DNA of 64,000 nt from JAFARE01 sp963777285 (GTDB lineage Bacteria; Chloroflexota; Dormibacteria; Aeolococcales; Aeolococcaceae), in the NCBI GenBank assembly GCA_963777285.1, contig CAVZPR010000001.1:248001-312000 (forward strand), read 5' to 3'. The notes beneath the pieces are model-generated. The model saw only the letters and a program-made list of their open reading frames with translations. It did no database searches and had not been told where the DNA came from. Positions 26,684-34,856 of this stretch are shown piece by piece. Position numbers and translations under genes: made by a program. How positions within the stretch are numbered: the first letter of the stretch is position 1; every line of letters starts with the position of its first letter.

Positions 26684-27290
26684 CTTCTCCCTCCGCAACC
26701 AGGAGGCTGTGGCAAGACGAAGCTGCCAGGAAACGAGTCCAGACGTCCATACCGACCATGCAGCGCGAAGCCGCTACGGTCATGGGTGAGTTGCTCGGAT
26801 GAGGCGATCCCTCTCGGACACGAGGCCGATGGTCGCACGAAACCGGTCTCAGTCCGACGAGGGTGATTCATCGCGGAGTACGCCCCGACGTGCGGCGCAA
26901 CTTCCTCGCATTCGCGCAGCTCATGCAGAACCGAGGCGAGCTCGCCGATCGTCCGGGGCGCCCCGGCCAGACACCGCTCAGCCAGGGTCGGCATCATTGA
27001 GGCGTTGGCCCTTAACCGTCGCGTCACGACACCACGCCTGCTGGCCCACAATCGACAACTGCTCTGCAAGCGACAGCGCGATGTGCAACCGCGAGGATGG
27101 TTCGAAGCGCTTCACGAGTGGACATTCGTGACACTCTACTTGACACCTTGGGCCGGCAAATCAGCGATGGAAACAGGCGGACGACCGCGGACATCGACGG
27201 TGGTAGTAGGAGTAGAATGCCCTATCGCATAAGGAGTTTCGTGGACGAGCGCGGATTGCGCCGCACCCCCAGGAACGCCTCCGGTGCCGG
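26684..27290. other. No gene recognised (about 600 bp before the att copy)
   Basis: No credible gene. Short frames of random composition only; this is the right-hand end of the putative island. Confidence 0.45.
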
Positions 27291-27332
27291 CTGAAAAACC
27301 TGGTATCGACAGTTCGATTCTGCCCCTCGGCA
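27291..27332 (+). repeat. Second copy of the tRNA-Phe 3' half (probable att)
   Basis: Matches tRNA-Phe 16119-16160 with differences at three positions, two of which break T-stem pairing, so it is not a functional tRNA part. Similarity ends sharply on both sides. Confidence 0.75.
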
Positions 27333-27358
27333 CCTGGAAACCTCGCACTGGGCTGGAC

Positions 27359-27781
27359 ATGACGGAAGCAATCGACCAGGCCATCACCGGTTCGGCCGCC
27401 ACGGCCGACAGCGTCGCGGTCGCGGGCAGCGCTGCCACGCGGACGAGCACGGCGGTCGCCGGCAGCGCCGGGACGGTGCGCAGCGCGGCCGTGGCGGGCA
27501 GCGCGGCAACCTGCTACTCCGTGGCGGTCGCGGGCAGCGCCGTGACCGTCGGTTCGGCCGCGGTCGCAGGCAGCGCCGCCACGATCGGGAGCATCGCCGT
27601 TGCAGGCAGCGTTCTCACGGTGCTCAGCGGAGTGGTCCGCGGCTGCGTGGGCATGTTGGGATGCCTTCGGTGCACGCGCTGCATCGGGTGCGTGGCCTGC
27701 ATCGACTGCACGGACTGTGTCGGCTGTGTGGGGTGCATCGGTCTGCGCCGCGCGGTCGGCGCCGTGGGCCGTTCCGCATGA
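27359..27781 (+). CDS. 12-residue repeat protein with (CXX)9 tail, novel
   Basis: 140 residues from ATG 27359. Residues about 11-94 are seven copies of a 12-residue unit, consensus G-S-A-x-T-x-x-S-x-A-V-A, like the head repeats of YadA-type adhesins, and likely a beta-roll or beta-helix. After a short hydrophobic link (VLTVLSGVVRGCVGMLG) comes a run in which every third residue is Cys, nine times in a row (CLRCTRCIGC...CVGCVGC), ending in a basic tail. No signal peptide is visible. The frame is open back to GTG 27284, through the att copy. Candidate roles are metal binding, a disulfide-linked solenoid, or a substrate for Cys modification; none is established. It lies 27 bp after the att copy and 54 bp before threonine synthase. 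Confidence 0.6.
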   Translation: MTEAIDQAITGSAATADSVAVAGSAATRTSTAVAGSAGTVRSAAVAGSAATCYSVAVAGSAVTVGSAAVAGSAATIGSIAVAGSVLTVLSGVVRGCVGMLGCLRCTRCIGCVACIDCTDCVGCVGCIGLRRAVGAVGRSA

Positions 27782-27835
27782 CGGCGTCGACCTTGGGCGC
27801 TCAGCGCAAGGCATGCCCGCGCGGCTGAGGTTTCC

Positions 27836-29002
27836 GTGCGGAGCCTGCTGAGCCACATCGAGTGCTCCGGGTGCAGCTCCTCATTCGAAGCTGACGCGCT
27901 GCACAATCTCTGCCCTCGATGCGCAGCGCCGCTCTTGTGTCGATACGAGCTCGGCGGCGGCATCGACTGGCCTCGCTCGCTCGAGACACGGCCGCCGGCG
28001 ATGTGGCGCTACTGGGAGCTGCTGCCACTGCAATCCCAGGACGGACCGGTGAGCCTGGGTGAGGTGATGACGCCGTTGATCGCGCTGCCGCGCCTGGGTG
28101 CAGAGCTGCGCCTGCCGCGGCTTGTGGTCAAGGACGAGGGATTGTTGCCCGCGGGTAGCTTCAAAGCGCGTGGCGCCGCGGTTGGTGTGGCGCGGCTGCG
28201 CGAGCTGGGCGGCCGTGCGTTGATCATGCCCAGCAACGGCAACGCTGGCGCGGCGTGGGCGCTGTACGCTGCCCGCGCCGGATTGGCGGCGCACGTCGTG
28301 ATGCCCGAGGATGCGCCACTGATCGCACGGCAGGAAGCGCAGCTCGCCGGCGCCGTGGTGACCGTCGTCCCGGGAACCATCTCCGACGCGGGGGCGCGAG
28401 CCCGAGAGATCGCTGATGCCGGTGGGCTGTTCGACGCCGGCACGTTCAAGGAGCCGTACCGCCTCGAAGGCAAGAAGACGATGGGCTTCGAGATCGCCGA
28501 GCAGTACGAATGGAGACTGCCCGATGTGATCGTGTATCCAACCGGTGGTGGCGTTGGGCTCATCGGCATGTGGAAGGCCTGGCAAGAGCTGCGCCTGCTC
28601 GGGTTGGTCGACGGCCTGCCCCGGCTGGTCGCGGCGCAGGCGAGCGGCTGCGCTCCGGTGGTGCGCGCCTGGGAGTCTGGCGCCGACCAGTGCGAGCCCT
28701 GGGTTGATGCCATGACTGACGCATTCGGCATCAACGTGCCGCATCCGCTCGCGGGGCGCCTCATCCTCAGCGTGCTGCGTGAGAGCAACGGGTGTGCGGT
28801 CGCCGTCGACGACGCTGCAACTGCGCGAGAGCGAGCGACCGCGGCACGAACGGAGGGGGTGCACCTGTGCCCGGAGGGTGCATGCGCCCTCGCGGCGGTG
28901 CGCGCACTGGCCTCGTCAGGGTGGCTGCGCGACGCTCAATCGGTGCTCGTGCTCAACACCGGCAGCGGGCTCAAGTACCCCGTCAACTGGGCGGAAGGGT
29001 AG
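27836..29002 (+). CDS. thrC: Threonine synthase-like PLP enzyme
   Basis: 388 residues. It converts O-phosphohomoserine to threonine with pyridoxal phosphate. The N-terminus has a zinc-ribbon-like set C10-x2-C13 / C26-x2-C29, usual for long ThrC. K110 in GSFKARGA is the PLP lysine. SNGNAGAA (133-140) binds the cofactor phosphate side, and TGGGVGLIGM is the glycine-rich loop. LNTGSGLKYP near the C-terminus is the ThrC signature. Start is GTG. The 3' end overlaps the convergent lipoprotein gene by 20 bp. Other threonine genes are not adjacent. Confidence 0.87.
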   Translation: MRSLLSHIECSGCSSSFEADALHNLCPRCAAPLLCRYELGGGIDWPRSLETRPPAMWRYWELLPLQSQDGPVSLGEVMTPLIALPRLGAELRLPRLVVKDEGLLPAGSFKARGAAVGVARLRELGGRALIMPSNGNAGAAWALYAARAGLAAHVVMPEDAPLIARQEAQLAGAVVTVVPGTISDAGARAREIADAGGLFDAGTFKEPYRLEGKKTMGFEIAEQYEWRLPDVIVYPTGGGVGLIGMWKAWQELRLLGLVDGLPRLVAAQASGCAPVVRAWESGADQCEPWVDAMTDAFGINVPHPLAGRLILSVLRESNGCAVAVDDAATARERATAARTEGVHLCPEGACALAAVRALASSGWLRDAQSVLVLNTGSGLKYPVNWAEG

Positions 29003-29486
29003 CCAGCCCGAATCCTTGCAGCAGCGGATTGCAGAGGGCGACGCCGTCTGCGAACGTAGCGGTGTCCGAGGTGTAGACCCGCGCGGTCAGCCGGCCCGAG
29101 TCAAATATGGCGAAGCACACCGGCGTGTACAGGGTTTCATGGTAGGGGCTGCTGGCGACGGAGGTCCATCGCGAGCCGTGGGTCAGCGCCGAGCACTCGG
29201 ACTGCGCTCCCGCGCTGTCTGTCCCTGCGATGGTGACGTACCCGATCGTCTGGCCACCGCTGCTTGTCGCTGCATCGGCGCAGATGTAGGTGCGGTCAGG
29301 GTTCGCGGGCGTGTCCGCCACGCCGCCGCTGTTCGCCTGGCCATTGGGCGTCGGTGTCGCTGTCTGTACGGCGATGGATTGCCCTGCGGGTGACGATGAG
29401 TTGCCGCAGCCTGCGCCGGCCATAACGGCAAGGATCGCCAAGGCGAAGCGAAACCCTGGCAGCCTGTGGGTGATCGGTGAGGTCAC
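28983..29486 (-). CDS. Small lipoprotein, unknown
   Basis: 167 residues. A basic n-region (THRLPGFRF), hydrophobic core and lipobox AGAGC give a lipid-anchored Cys near 26. A Ser/Thr/Pro/Gly linker precedes a domain of about 110 residues with four Cys (TYICADA, AQSECSAL, TPVCFAIF and VALCNPLL) that could form two disulfides. GTG at 29486 is chosen because the signal peptide begins there. No family recognised. Confidence 0.65.
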   Translation of the reverse strand: MTSPITHRLPGFRFALAILAVMAGAGCGNSSSPAGQSIAVQTATPTPNGQANSGGVADTPANPDRTYICADAATSSGGQTIGYVTIAGTDSAGAQSECSALTHGSRWTSVASSPYHETLYTPVCFAIFDSGRLTARVYTSDTATFADGVALCNPLLQGFGLATLPPS

Positions 29487-29547
29487 GCCGTCATTCTGGC
29501 GTCCATCCAGGTACTCGGAACCTGTGCTCCGGACGGAGCTCGACATC

Positions 29548-31218
29548 TCAGCCGGGGGTCACCTCGAAGACGCGCGTGCCCCAGTTGGTCTTGCGGTTGG
29601 TCGTCTGGCTCGAAACCGGCGGGACGTACTCGGTGGCCAGCCAGAACGTGTCGGAGCTCAGGTCGACCGTGGCCCAGGAGTAGTCGCCCCAGCGAGTCGC
29701 TTGTGGGTCGTAGTGACCTGTGCCGGCCGCCGCGATGGTGATCGAGCCGAACCGAGATTGGCCGGACTTGAGCACGCTATATGCCGCACTCGGATAGAGG
29801 CTCTCGCCGCTGAGCGTGAAGACCATCACCGCGTTGCCGTTCGAGTCAGCCTGCAGCGCCGGGTAGATCACGTCGTTGCCGCCACGGAGGCCGGCCTCCG
29901 CGACGGTGCCCTGATGCACGATCGTGGCACCGCTGATGCGCGAGCCCTGCAGCGTCGGGCTTACGGCGAACCACGAAGCCGCCGCGCGGGACGCGGAATC
30001 TCCCCGGACGTCCACGGCAGTGGCGAGCTCGCCCCAGATAGTCCCGTTGATGTACTGCGTCTGCTGCATCCGGTCGTCGCCGGACGACAGCCGCCTGCTC
30101 GTACCCTTCTGCACCGCGTTCGGTGGTGAGGAGTAGGGCTCGGAGCCCACGATGACGGTCGACAGCGTGGGTGAGCCACCGCCGGCGACGACGGCACCCT
30201 TGGTCAGTGCCCAAACGCCGATGCGGTCGTCACCCTGGCCGGTGGGATCGAGCGAATCCATCAGGTATTCAGCGTTCGCATCGCCGGTCGAGATCGCCGG
30301 CTGCAGGGGACCGGCGACCGACCCATCGGCGTTCTTCAGGTTCCTGAACAGCGCGTAGTGCACCGGTGTGCCGGCGATGAGGTCGCGCTTGGCGAACACG
30401 AACAGCTGGGCGCCGTTGTACGTGTTCGAAGTGATGCCGAACTCGTCGGTGCTGACGTAGAGGTTGTTCTGGTCGATGCCCAGCTTCGGCTGGTCGCCGA
30501 AACAACCGCCGCGCTTGGCACCGCAGCCGTGGTTGGTCGAGTCCGTCGTGTCGATCTGGTACTGCGTCCAGACGTTGCCTGGGTTGCCCGTCGGGTTGAC
30601 CGCGATGTCCAGGTGGGACGTGGTCCCGAAATTGCCGTTGGATGTCGCCAGGAACAGGATGGTGGCGAACCATGCGTTCGTCGCCGGATCGTAGTAGCAG
30701 CGCGGATCGCTGGTGAACTGCAGCGAGCCCTCGTCGTACAGGTCGTTGACGTTGAACGGCCCCGCAAGGGTCTTGCCGCTGGTGTTGAAGACGCGGTACG
30801 CGGAGTTCACGGGCTCGACCACGTTGCCGTTGCCCACGCACAGGCCCTGGTCCGGCGGTTCGAACTCCTGGTTGTAGTTGGTCACCTGACTGTCGCGGCT
30901 CGACGTCCCGTCGAAGTTGCTGAGAATCGACGCGCTGCCGGCAGACGCCGTCAGAGCCACCGCAGGGGTCGCGGTCTGCCGTGCGGAGGCGTGGCGGCCG
31001 GGCAACGATCGAACGCCACGTTGCGCGACGGCGGTGGTGGCGGCCGCATTCTCTGCGCGGCTTCCTGCGCGCACGGGGGAGAGGACGCCGGTCTGGGACG
31101 CACTCACGGTGCGCACCTGTGGCGAGGCCGCGGCGTGTGTGGACACGGGGACAGCCACGATCGCCGCCGCGGCGATCCCCGCCGCGAGCGTTGGATACAG
31201 CACCTTGAACCTGGCCAT
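29548..31218 (-). CDS. Secreted protein, PPDQ-x-LC family (intact paralogue)
   Basis: 556 residues with a clear signal peptide (about 8-29, ending STHAAA) and AGGAGG before ATG 31218. A Pro/Ala-rich propeptide-like stretch is followed by a core with FEPPDQGLCVGNGNVVEPVN, then alternating strands with CYYDPATNAWFAT, LDIAVNPTGNPGNVW and GDQPKLGIDQNNLYVSTDEF, and an end with VMVFTLSGE, YPSAAYSVL and TRWGDYSWATVD. The D-x-N-x-LYV and WGDYS elements resemble beta-propeller blades, so an extracellular propeller is likely, but no activity can be assigned. The frameshifted paralogue lies inside the island at 16863-19026. Confidence 0.78.
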   Translation of the reverse strand: MARFKVLYPTLAAGIAAAAIVAVPVSTHAAASPQVRTVSASQTGVLSPVRAGSRAENAAATTAVAQRGVRSLPGRHASARQTATPAVALTASAGSASILSNFDGTSSRDSQVTNYNQEFEPPDQGLCVGNGNVVEPVNSAYRVFNTSGKTLAGPFNVNDLYDEGSLQFTSDPRCYYDPATNAWFATILFLATSNGNFGTTSHLDIAVNPTGNPGNVWTQYQIDTTDSTNHGCGAKRGGCFGDQPKLGIDQNNLYVSTDEFGITSNTYNGAQLFVFAKRDLIAGTPVHYALFRNLKNADGSVAGPLQPAISTGDANAEYLMDSLDPTGQGDDRIGVWALTKGAVVAGGGSPTLSTVIVGSEPYSSPPNAVQKGTSRRLSSGDDRMQQTQYINGTIWGELATAVDVRGDSASRAAASWFAVSPTLQGSRISGATIVHQGTVAEAGLRGGNDVIYPALQADSNGNAVMVFTLSGESLYPSAAYSVLKSGQSRFGSITIAAAGTGHYDPQATRWGDYSWATVDLSSDTFWLATEYVPPVSSQTTNRKTNWGTRVFEVTPG

Positions 31219-31596
31219 TGCGCCTCCTCTGATCCGCCATGCCCGCGGTTGATCCGCGTTGCGAACTCTACGCCGTGGAAAGACCGGTCGTCGGCCATGG
31301 GGGCGCCGCGCACCGGCGTGTCGCTGAGGGCGCGTTGAAGTGGCGCCGACGGGCATGGGGGACACGTCTTCATTTGGAAGATCGCGGCCTGGTTGTTCGC
31401 GAACGAGACCCGACCACGTGGTCGTTGACGGTGACGAAGGCGGCACTGTGTTGCCGGACCTGACCGTCCAGACGAAGTGCGACGTCACCGTCACGCTTGC
31501 CGATGCTGGAGCCGGAAGGGCGAACAGAGGCGATTAAGGAACCGCCCTCGGCGTGCCACCGTGCCCGAGGGCCGGCGCTTCGCGTTATCAGCAGAG
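31219..31596. other. Divergent promoter region
   Basis: About 380 bp between two divergent exported-protein genes. No further gene is supported and no strong boxes were identified. Confidence 0.4.
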
Positions 31597-32781
31597 ATGG
31601 CTGCACCCCGCTGTGCCACGCTCGCCCTCGCTGTTCTCATGGCGACCGCGTGCGCGCCGGCCGCTGGGTCACCGGGCGCGACGACGGCATCCCCAACGAC
31701 CACGGCGGGATCCCCTACAGCGTCACCAGCGGGGTCGCCGCAGCCGTCCTGCTCCAATCAGGAGGTGCTTGCGGGATGGAGCAGTGATCGCCTCGCCGAG
31801 CAAACACTCGTGGTACCCGTCGACGAGAACGATGTGCAGGCGATCGGTCCCGAGGTCGCCGCGGGAGCGGGCGGCGTCATCCTCTTCGGCTCCAGCGCGC
31901 CAGAGAATCTGCGCGCCCAGCTCGATGCTCTGGCAGCACGGGCACCGTCGCGGCTCGCGCCGATGATCATGACCGACGAGGAAGGCGGGGTCGTCCAGCG
32001 CATGGCGAACCTCGTCGGTTCGCTGCCATCGGCGCGGACGATGGCTGCGACGATGAGTTCATCGGCCATCGAAGCGCTGGCGGAAACAGTCGCCAGGCGC
32101 ATGCGCGACGCCGGAGTGACCGTCGACCTCGCGCCGGTGCTCGACGTCAACTCCGGGGCCGGTCCCAACAATCGGGACGCCGACGGCACGCGATCGTTCA
32201 GCCCTGACCCGGCGGTGGCGTCCACCGACGGGAGGGCGTTTGCGGCAGGACTGGAGGCGGGCGGCCTGATGCCGGTCATCAAGCACTTTCCCGGACTGGG
32301 AGGCGCCACAGGCAACACCGACGTCACCGCAGCGTCGACGCCGCCCTGGAGCACCTTGCTCGAGCGAGGGCTCGTACCGTTCGAGGCCGGCATCTCCGCC
32401 GGCATCCCGGCCGTCATGGTCGCCAACGCGTCGGTGCCGGGGTTGAGCGCACTTCCGGCAAGTGTGTCTCCGGCGGTGATCACCGGTGTGCTCCGGGGGA
32501 GGCTCGGCTTCCGCGGTCTGATCCTGACCAACTCGCTCTCGGCCACCGCGCTGCACGCGGCCGGCTACTCGGTGCCGCGGGCGACGGTGGCCGCTCTCGC
32601 AGCGGGCGCCGACATGGTGCTGTTCAATGCCGACAAGGCCCAGACGGCGACCCTCACGGCTCAGATCGTGCAAGCCATAACCGGCGCGGTGGCAGGGCAC
32701 ACCCTGAGCCGGGACCGCCTCGTGGCAGCGACCGCAGACGTCCTCGCCGCGAAGCGGGTTGATCTCTGTGGCGGCGCCTGA
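31597..32781 (+). CDS. GH3 NagZ-like lipoprotein lacking the nucleophile
   Basis: 394 residues. Signal and lipobox end at Cys19 (LMATAC), then comes a Ser/Thr/Pro linker. The (beta/alpha)8 domain carries TDEEGGVVQR (126-135), DLAPVLDV (177-184), KHFPGLGGATGNTD (229-242), VANASVPGLSALPAS and the C-terminal AGADMVLF. In glycoside hydrolase family 3 beta-N-acetylglucosaminidases the strand before the substrate pocket reads (V/I)xxD-x-L, whose Asp is the nucleophile. Here it is LILTNSLSATAL with Asn312, a single-base change from Asp (aac for gac). The protein may be inactive, bind glycans only, or use another residue. ATG at 31597 is chosen from the signal peptide. Confidence 0.82.
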   Translation: MAAPRCATLALAVLMATACAPAAGSPGATTASPTTTAGSPTASPAGSPQPSCSNQEVLAGWSSDRLAEQTLVVPVDENDVQAIGPEVAAGAGGVILFGSSAPENLRAQLDALAARAPSRLAPMIMTDEEGGVVQRMANLVGSLPSARTMAATMSSSAIEALAETVARRMRDAGVTVDLAPVLDVNSGAGPNNRDADGTRSFSPDPAVASTDGRAFAAGLEAGGLMPVIKHFPGLGGATGNTDVTAASTPPWSTLLERGLVPFEAGISAGIPAVMVANASVPGLSALPASVSPAVITGVLRGRLGFRGLILTNSLSATALHAAGYSVPRATVAALAAGADMVLFNADKAQTATLTAQIVQAITGAVAGHTLSRDRLVAATADVLAAKRVDLCGGA

Positions 32782-32828
32782 ACGGTCCAGAGGTACGGCG
32801 CCTTCTGATAGCCTGGGTATAAGGTTTC

Positions 32829-32858
32829 TTGACAGCGCGAGTACCCCTGGCGTACGGT
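32829..32858 (+). promoter_or_regulatory. Promoter for the two small membrane-protein genes
   Basis: TTGACA (32829-32834), an 18-base spacer, and TACGGT (32853-32858) form the best consensus-like promoter in this region. AAGGAGG follows at 32887-32893. Confidence 0.5.
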
Positions 32859-32906
32859 GTGCCCTGGTTGTGGTGCCGAGCGTTGAAAGGAGGTCGACGG
32901 GCTGAG

Positions 32907-33065
32907 ATGTGCGCGCAGGAAGTCGTCGCTCTTGCCGAGCGCAGAAACATCTTGGGACGCCGCCGCCTGCGCCAGTTGGTGCGCGCGTGGGCGGGCACTG
33001 TCGGCTGGATCGTCGCGGTTCTCAGCGCCTTGGCAATCGCCATCGTCGCCTTTCTGGAGCACTGA
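32907..33065 (+). CDS. Small membrane protein
   Basis: 52 residues: a charged, basic N-terminal half (ERRNILGRRRLRQLVRAW) and one C-terminal transmembrane helix (TVGWIVAVLSALAIAIVAFL). The AAGGAGG site is 13 bases upstream of the ATG, rather far. It sits between a promoter and the DUF6131 gene and is probably co-transcribed with it. Unknown function. Confidence 0.5.
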   Translation: MCAQEVVALAERRNILGRRRLRQLVRAWAGTVGWIVAVLSALAIAIVAFLEH

Positions 33066-33125
33066 ATGGATCGTTTGGACGACGCCAGGTCCTAGCAGAG
33101 GAAACCGCCACACGGAGGAACCGAC

Positions 33126-33281
33126 GTGATCATCCTTGGGCTGATTCTCATGATCGTGGGGTTCATCATCGGGATCCCAATCCTTTGGACCATCGGGATC
33201 ATCCTCTTGGTCATCGGGCTCATCTTGCTGGTTGTAGGCGCCATGGGCAGGGAGATCGGCGGCCGGCGCTGGTACTACTGA
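33126..33281 (+). CDS. DUF6131-like small membrane protein
   Basis: 51 residues, almost entirely hydrophobic: two helices rich in Ile/Leu/Val/Gly (VIILGLILMIVGFIIGIPIL and TIGIILLVIGLILLVVGAMG) followed by a conserved basic-aromatic end, GGRRWYY. This matches the DUF6131 pattern common in actinobacteria. GGAGG lies seven bases before the GTG start. Role unknown. Confidence 0.75.
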   Translation: MIILGLILMIVGFIIGIPILWTIGIILLVIGLILLVVGAMGREIGGRRWYY

Positions 33282-33303
33282 CCACGCTGACGCCAGGCGC
33301 GAA

Positions 33304-33333
33304 GAAGGGCTCGAGCACGTGCTCGGGCCCTTC
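33304..33333. terminator. Bidirectional hairpin between convergent genes
   Basis: An inverted repeat of about 15 bp per arm (33304-33318 with 33319-33333, one G-T pair) lies between the convergent DUF6131 and PAP2 genes and can serve both. Confidence 0.55.
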
Positions 33334-33371
33334 AAGCTGCATTGCGTATTCGCGAACCCTCGCTAGCGCGC

Positions 33372-34055
33372 CTACTTTGCGAAGACCGGCCGTGTCAGCC
33401 GTCCCAGAGCAAGGCTCAGAGCGGTCCAGCACACGCCAACCAGGAACCCACCCACCACGTCGCTGAGCCAGTGTGCTCCGACGTACATGCGGCTGATCCC
33501 TGCCGCCACCACCAGCAGCGCGACGAGGAACACGCAGACCGCGTAAAGAGCTCGTGGCAGCCCTCGGGCGAGCAATACCAGCGCCAGCACTCCCAGCCAC
33601 ACGAAGAACCCGACGTGGCCACTGGGGAAGCTGTACCCAAGCAGCTGGTGCGTGGTGTGAGGCACGCCGGACGGCCGCGGTCGCCGCACGATGAGGTTGA
33701 CGCCGTTGTAGATGAGCGAGTACACCGCTGAGAAGGCGACGAACAACGTCGCGGGACGCCGCAGGAGGAAGGTGACAACGATGACGGCCGCGCCAACTCC
33801 CACACCGACCAATCCTGCCAACGCAGACACGAACGTGTTGAACGGCGCCAGAGGACCGATGTTCCAGGACTGCACGTCGAGCTCGACGGGCCTGTCAACC
33901 CAGAGCGGCGCAGGATGGAGCATCACGATCGCGGTCAGCGCGGCAAACAAGACGCCGGAGACGACGGCGATGGTCATGAACACGCGATCGATCTCGCCGG
34001 TGAGCCACCGCAGCCTGGAACCAATGCTGGCCAACATCCTGTCGTTGTTCCCCAC
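33372..34055 (-). CDS. PAP2-family membrane phosphatase
   Basis: 227 residues with about six transmembrane helices. The three catalytic motifs are present: NLIVRRPRPSG (C1, K/R-x6-RP form), GYSFPSGHVGFF (C2, with the Ser and His of PSGH), and SRMYVGAHWLSDVVGG (C3, Arg and the nucleophilic His). Such enzymes dephosphorylate lipid phosphates such as undecaprenyl pyrophosphate or phosphatidic acid at the outer membrane face. It is divergent from a second PAP2 gene 48 bp away. The start is GTG at 34055, with ATG at 34037 as alternative. Confidence 0.9.
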   Translation of the reverse strand: MGNNDRMLASIGSRLRWLTGEIDRVFMTIAVVSGVLFAALTAIVMLHPAPLWVDRPVELDVQSWNIGPLAPFNTFVSALAGLVGVGVGAAVIVVTFLLRRPATLFVAFSAVYSLIYNGVNLIVRRPRPSGVPHTTHQLLGYSFPSGHVGFFVWLGVLALVLLARGLPRALYAVCVFLVALLVVAAGISRMYVGAHWLSDVVGGFLVGVCWTALSLALGRLTRPVFAK

Positions 34056-34091
34056 ACATCGGCGCGCTGGTCCGGTTCGTTACACCGTCAC

Positions 34092-34097
34092 TACCAT
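34092..34097 (+). promoter_or_regulatory. -10 box of the second PAP2 gene
   Basis: TACCAT ends six bases before GTG 34104, leaderless spacing. Confidence 0.4.
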
Positions 34098-34103
34098 GGC
34101 AGG

Positions 34104-34856
34104 GTGACAGCCGTGGCCGATGCCGCGCACTCGGGTCCCGGTCAGGCAGCGAGCGAGATACTTGCGGGCGAGCCCGGCCCAGCTGCCCGACGGTGGCTGG
34201 GTCCGCTCAGCCTCGTCGCCTTCATCCTGTTTGCCCTTACAACGGTCTTCGTGGTCACAGGCCTGACACGGACGACGTTCGACGTCCCGGTTGAACAGGA
34301 AGTGCAACGGCTTCCCTGGGGTCCGCTCACCTACTGGATGACGCTGACCAACGTGACCGCGGGGCTGACCCAGGACGTCGCCGGCGCCGTCATCGTGGTG
34401 CTCCTCTTCATTTGGGACCGCCGCGCCGGGTTTCTCATGGCGCTCGGCGCGCTGGGCAGCCTCATCGACCAGGTGGTCAAGGTCTCCGTGCAGCGGCACC
34501 GTCCGACGGCTGATCTCGTAGCGATCCTCAACCCTTCGAGCGGTTACAGCTATCCGAGTGGGCACGCGGTGTTCTTCACGTGGCTCTTCTTCATGCTGGC
34601 GGCCGCGGTCGCTCCTCACATACGACGGCGGCTGCGCCCGGCGCTCTGGTGCGTCGCGGCTGCGCTCATCGCACTGGCCTGCATCGGGAGGGTCTGGGCA
34701 GGTGCGCACTGGCCCTCCGATGTGATCGGCGGCTTCCTGCTCGGGCTCGGCTGGTCTGCCTTCATCCTCTGGGTGCCCGAACGGTGGCTGCCTTCGCCGA
34801 GCAGGCGCTGGCTGCGCTGGTGGCGCAAGAAACCGAACGAGGGGGCGCCAGCATGA
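34104..34856 (+). CDS. PAP2-family membrane phosphatase
   Basis: 250 residues, about six helices. Motifs are VQRHRPTAD (C1), GYSYPSGHAVFF (C2) and IGRVWAGAHWPSDVIGGFL (C3), all intact. The ATGA overlap with a diacylglycerol-kinase-like gene suggests a lipid-phosphate cycle in which one enzyme removes and the other adds phosphate. GTG at 34104 is chosen for its -10 box six bases upstream. Confidence 0.9.
   Translation: MTAVADAAHSGPGQAASEILAGEPGPAARRWLGPLSLVAFILFALTTVFVVTGLTRTTFDVPVEQEVQRLPWGPLTYWMTLTNVTAGLTQDVAGAVIVVLLFIWDRRAGFLMALGALGSLIDQVVKVSVQRHRPTADLVAILNPSSGYSYPSGHAVFFTWLFFMLAAAVAPHIRRRLRPALWCVAAALIALACIGRVWAGAHWPSDVIGGFLLGLGWSAFILWVPERWLPSPSRRWLRWWRKKPNEGAPA

Larger units (their letters stand above)
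16161..27290. mobile_element. Putative decayed genomic island at tRNA-Phe
   Basis: An interval of 11.1 kb bounded by tRNA-Phe and a diverged copy of its 3' half. Inside, coding density is low, several genes are fragments or frameshifted, and long stretches have no credible gene, unlike the compact flanks. Cargo includes a secreted protein, a PPOX enzyme, membrane proteins, a HAF-repeat protein and an OB-fold protein. No integrase, relaxase or phage gene was recognised, so it is either an old remnant or an element mobilised from elsewhere. The three differences between the copies imply age. Confidence 0.6.

Noticed and set aside
26626..27069. 147-codon minus-strand frame near the island's right end
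   Set aside because: A helical-looking stretch (TIGELASVLHELRECEE) is present but no recognisable domain or start.
27284..27358. Upstream extension of the repeat protein through the att copy
   Set aside because: The translation of the tRNA-derived segment has no meaning as protein, and ATG 27359 directly precedes the repeats.
27644..27756. Reading the CXX run as a CRISPR or satellite DNA repeat
   Set aside because: The DNA triplet pattern is degenerate at third positions while cysteines are constant, so it is a protein-level repeat.
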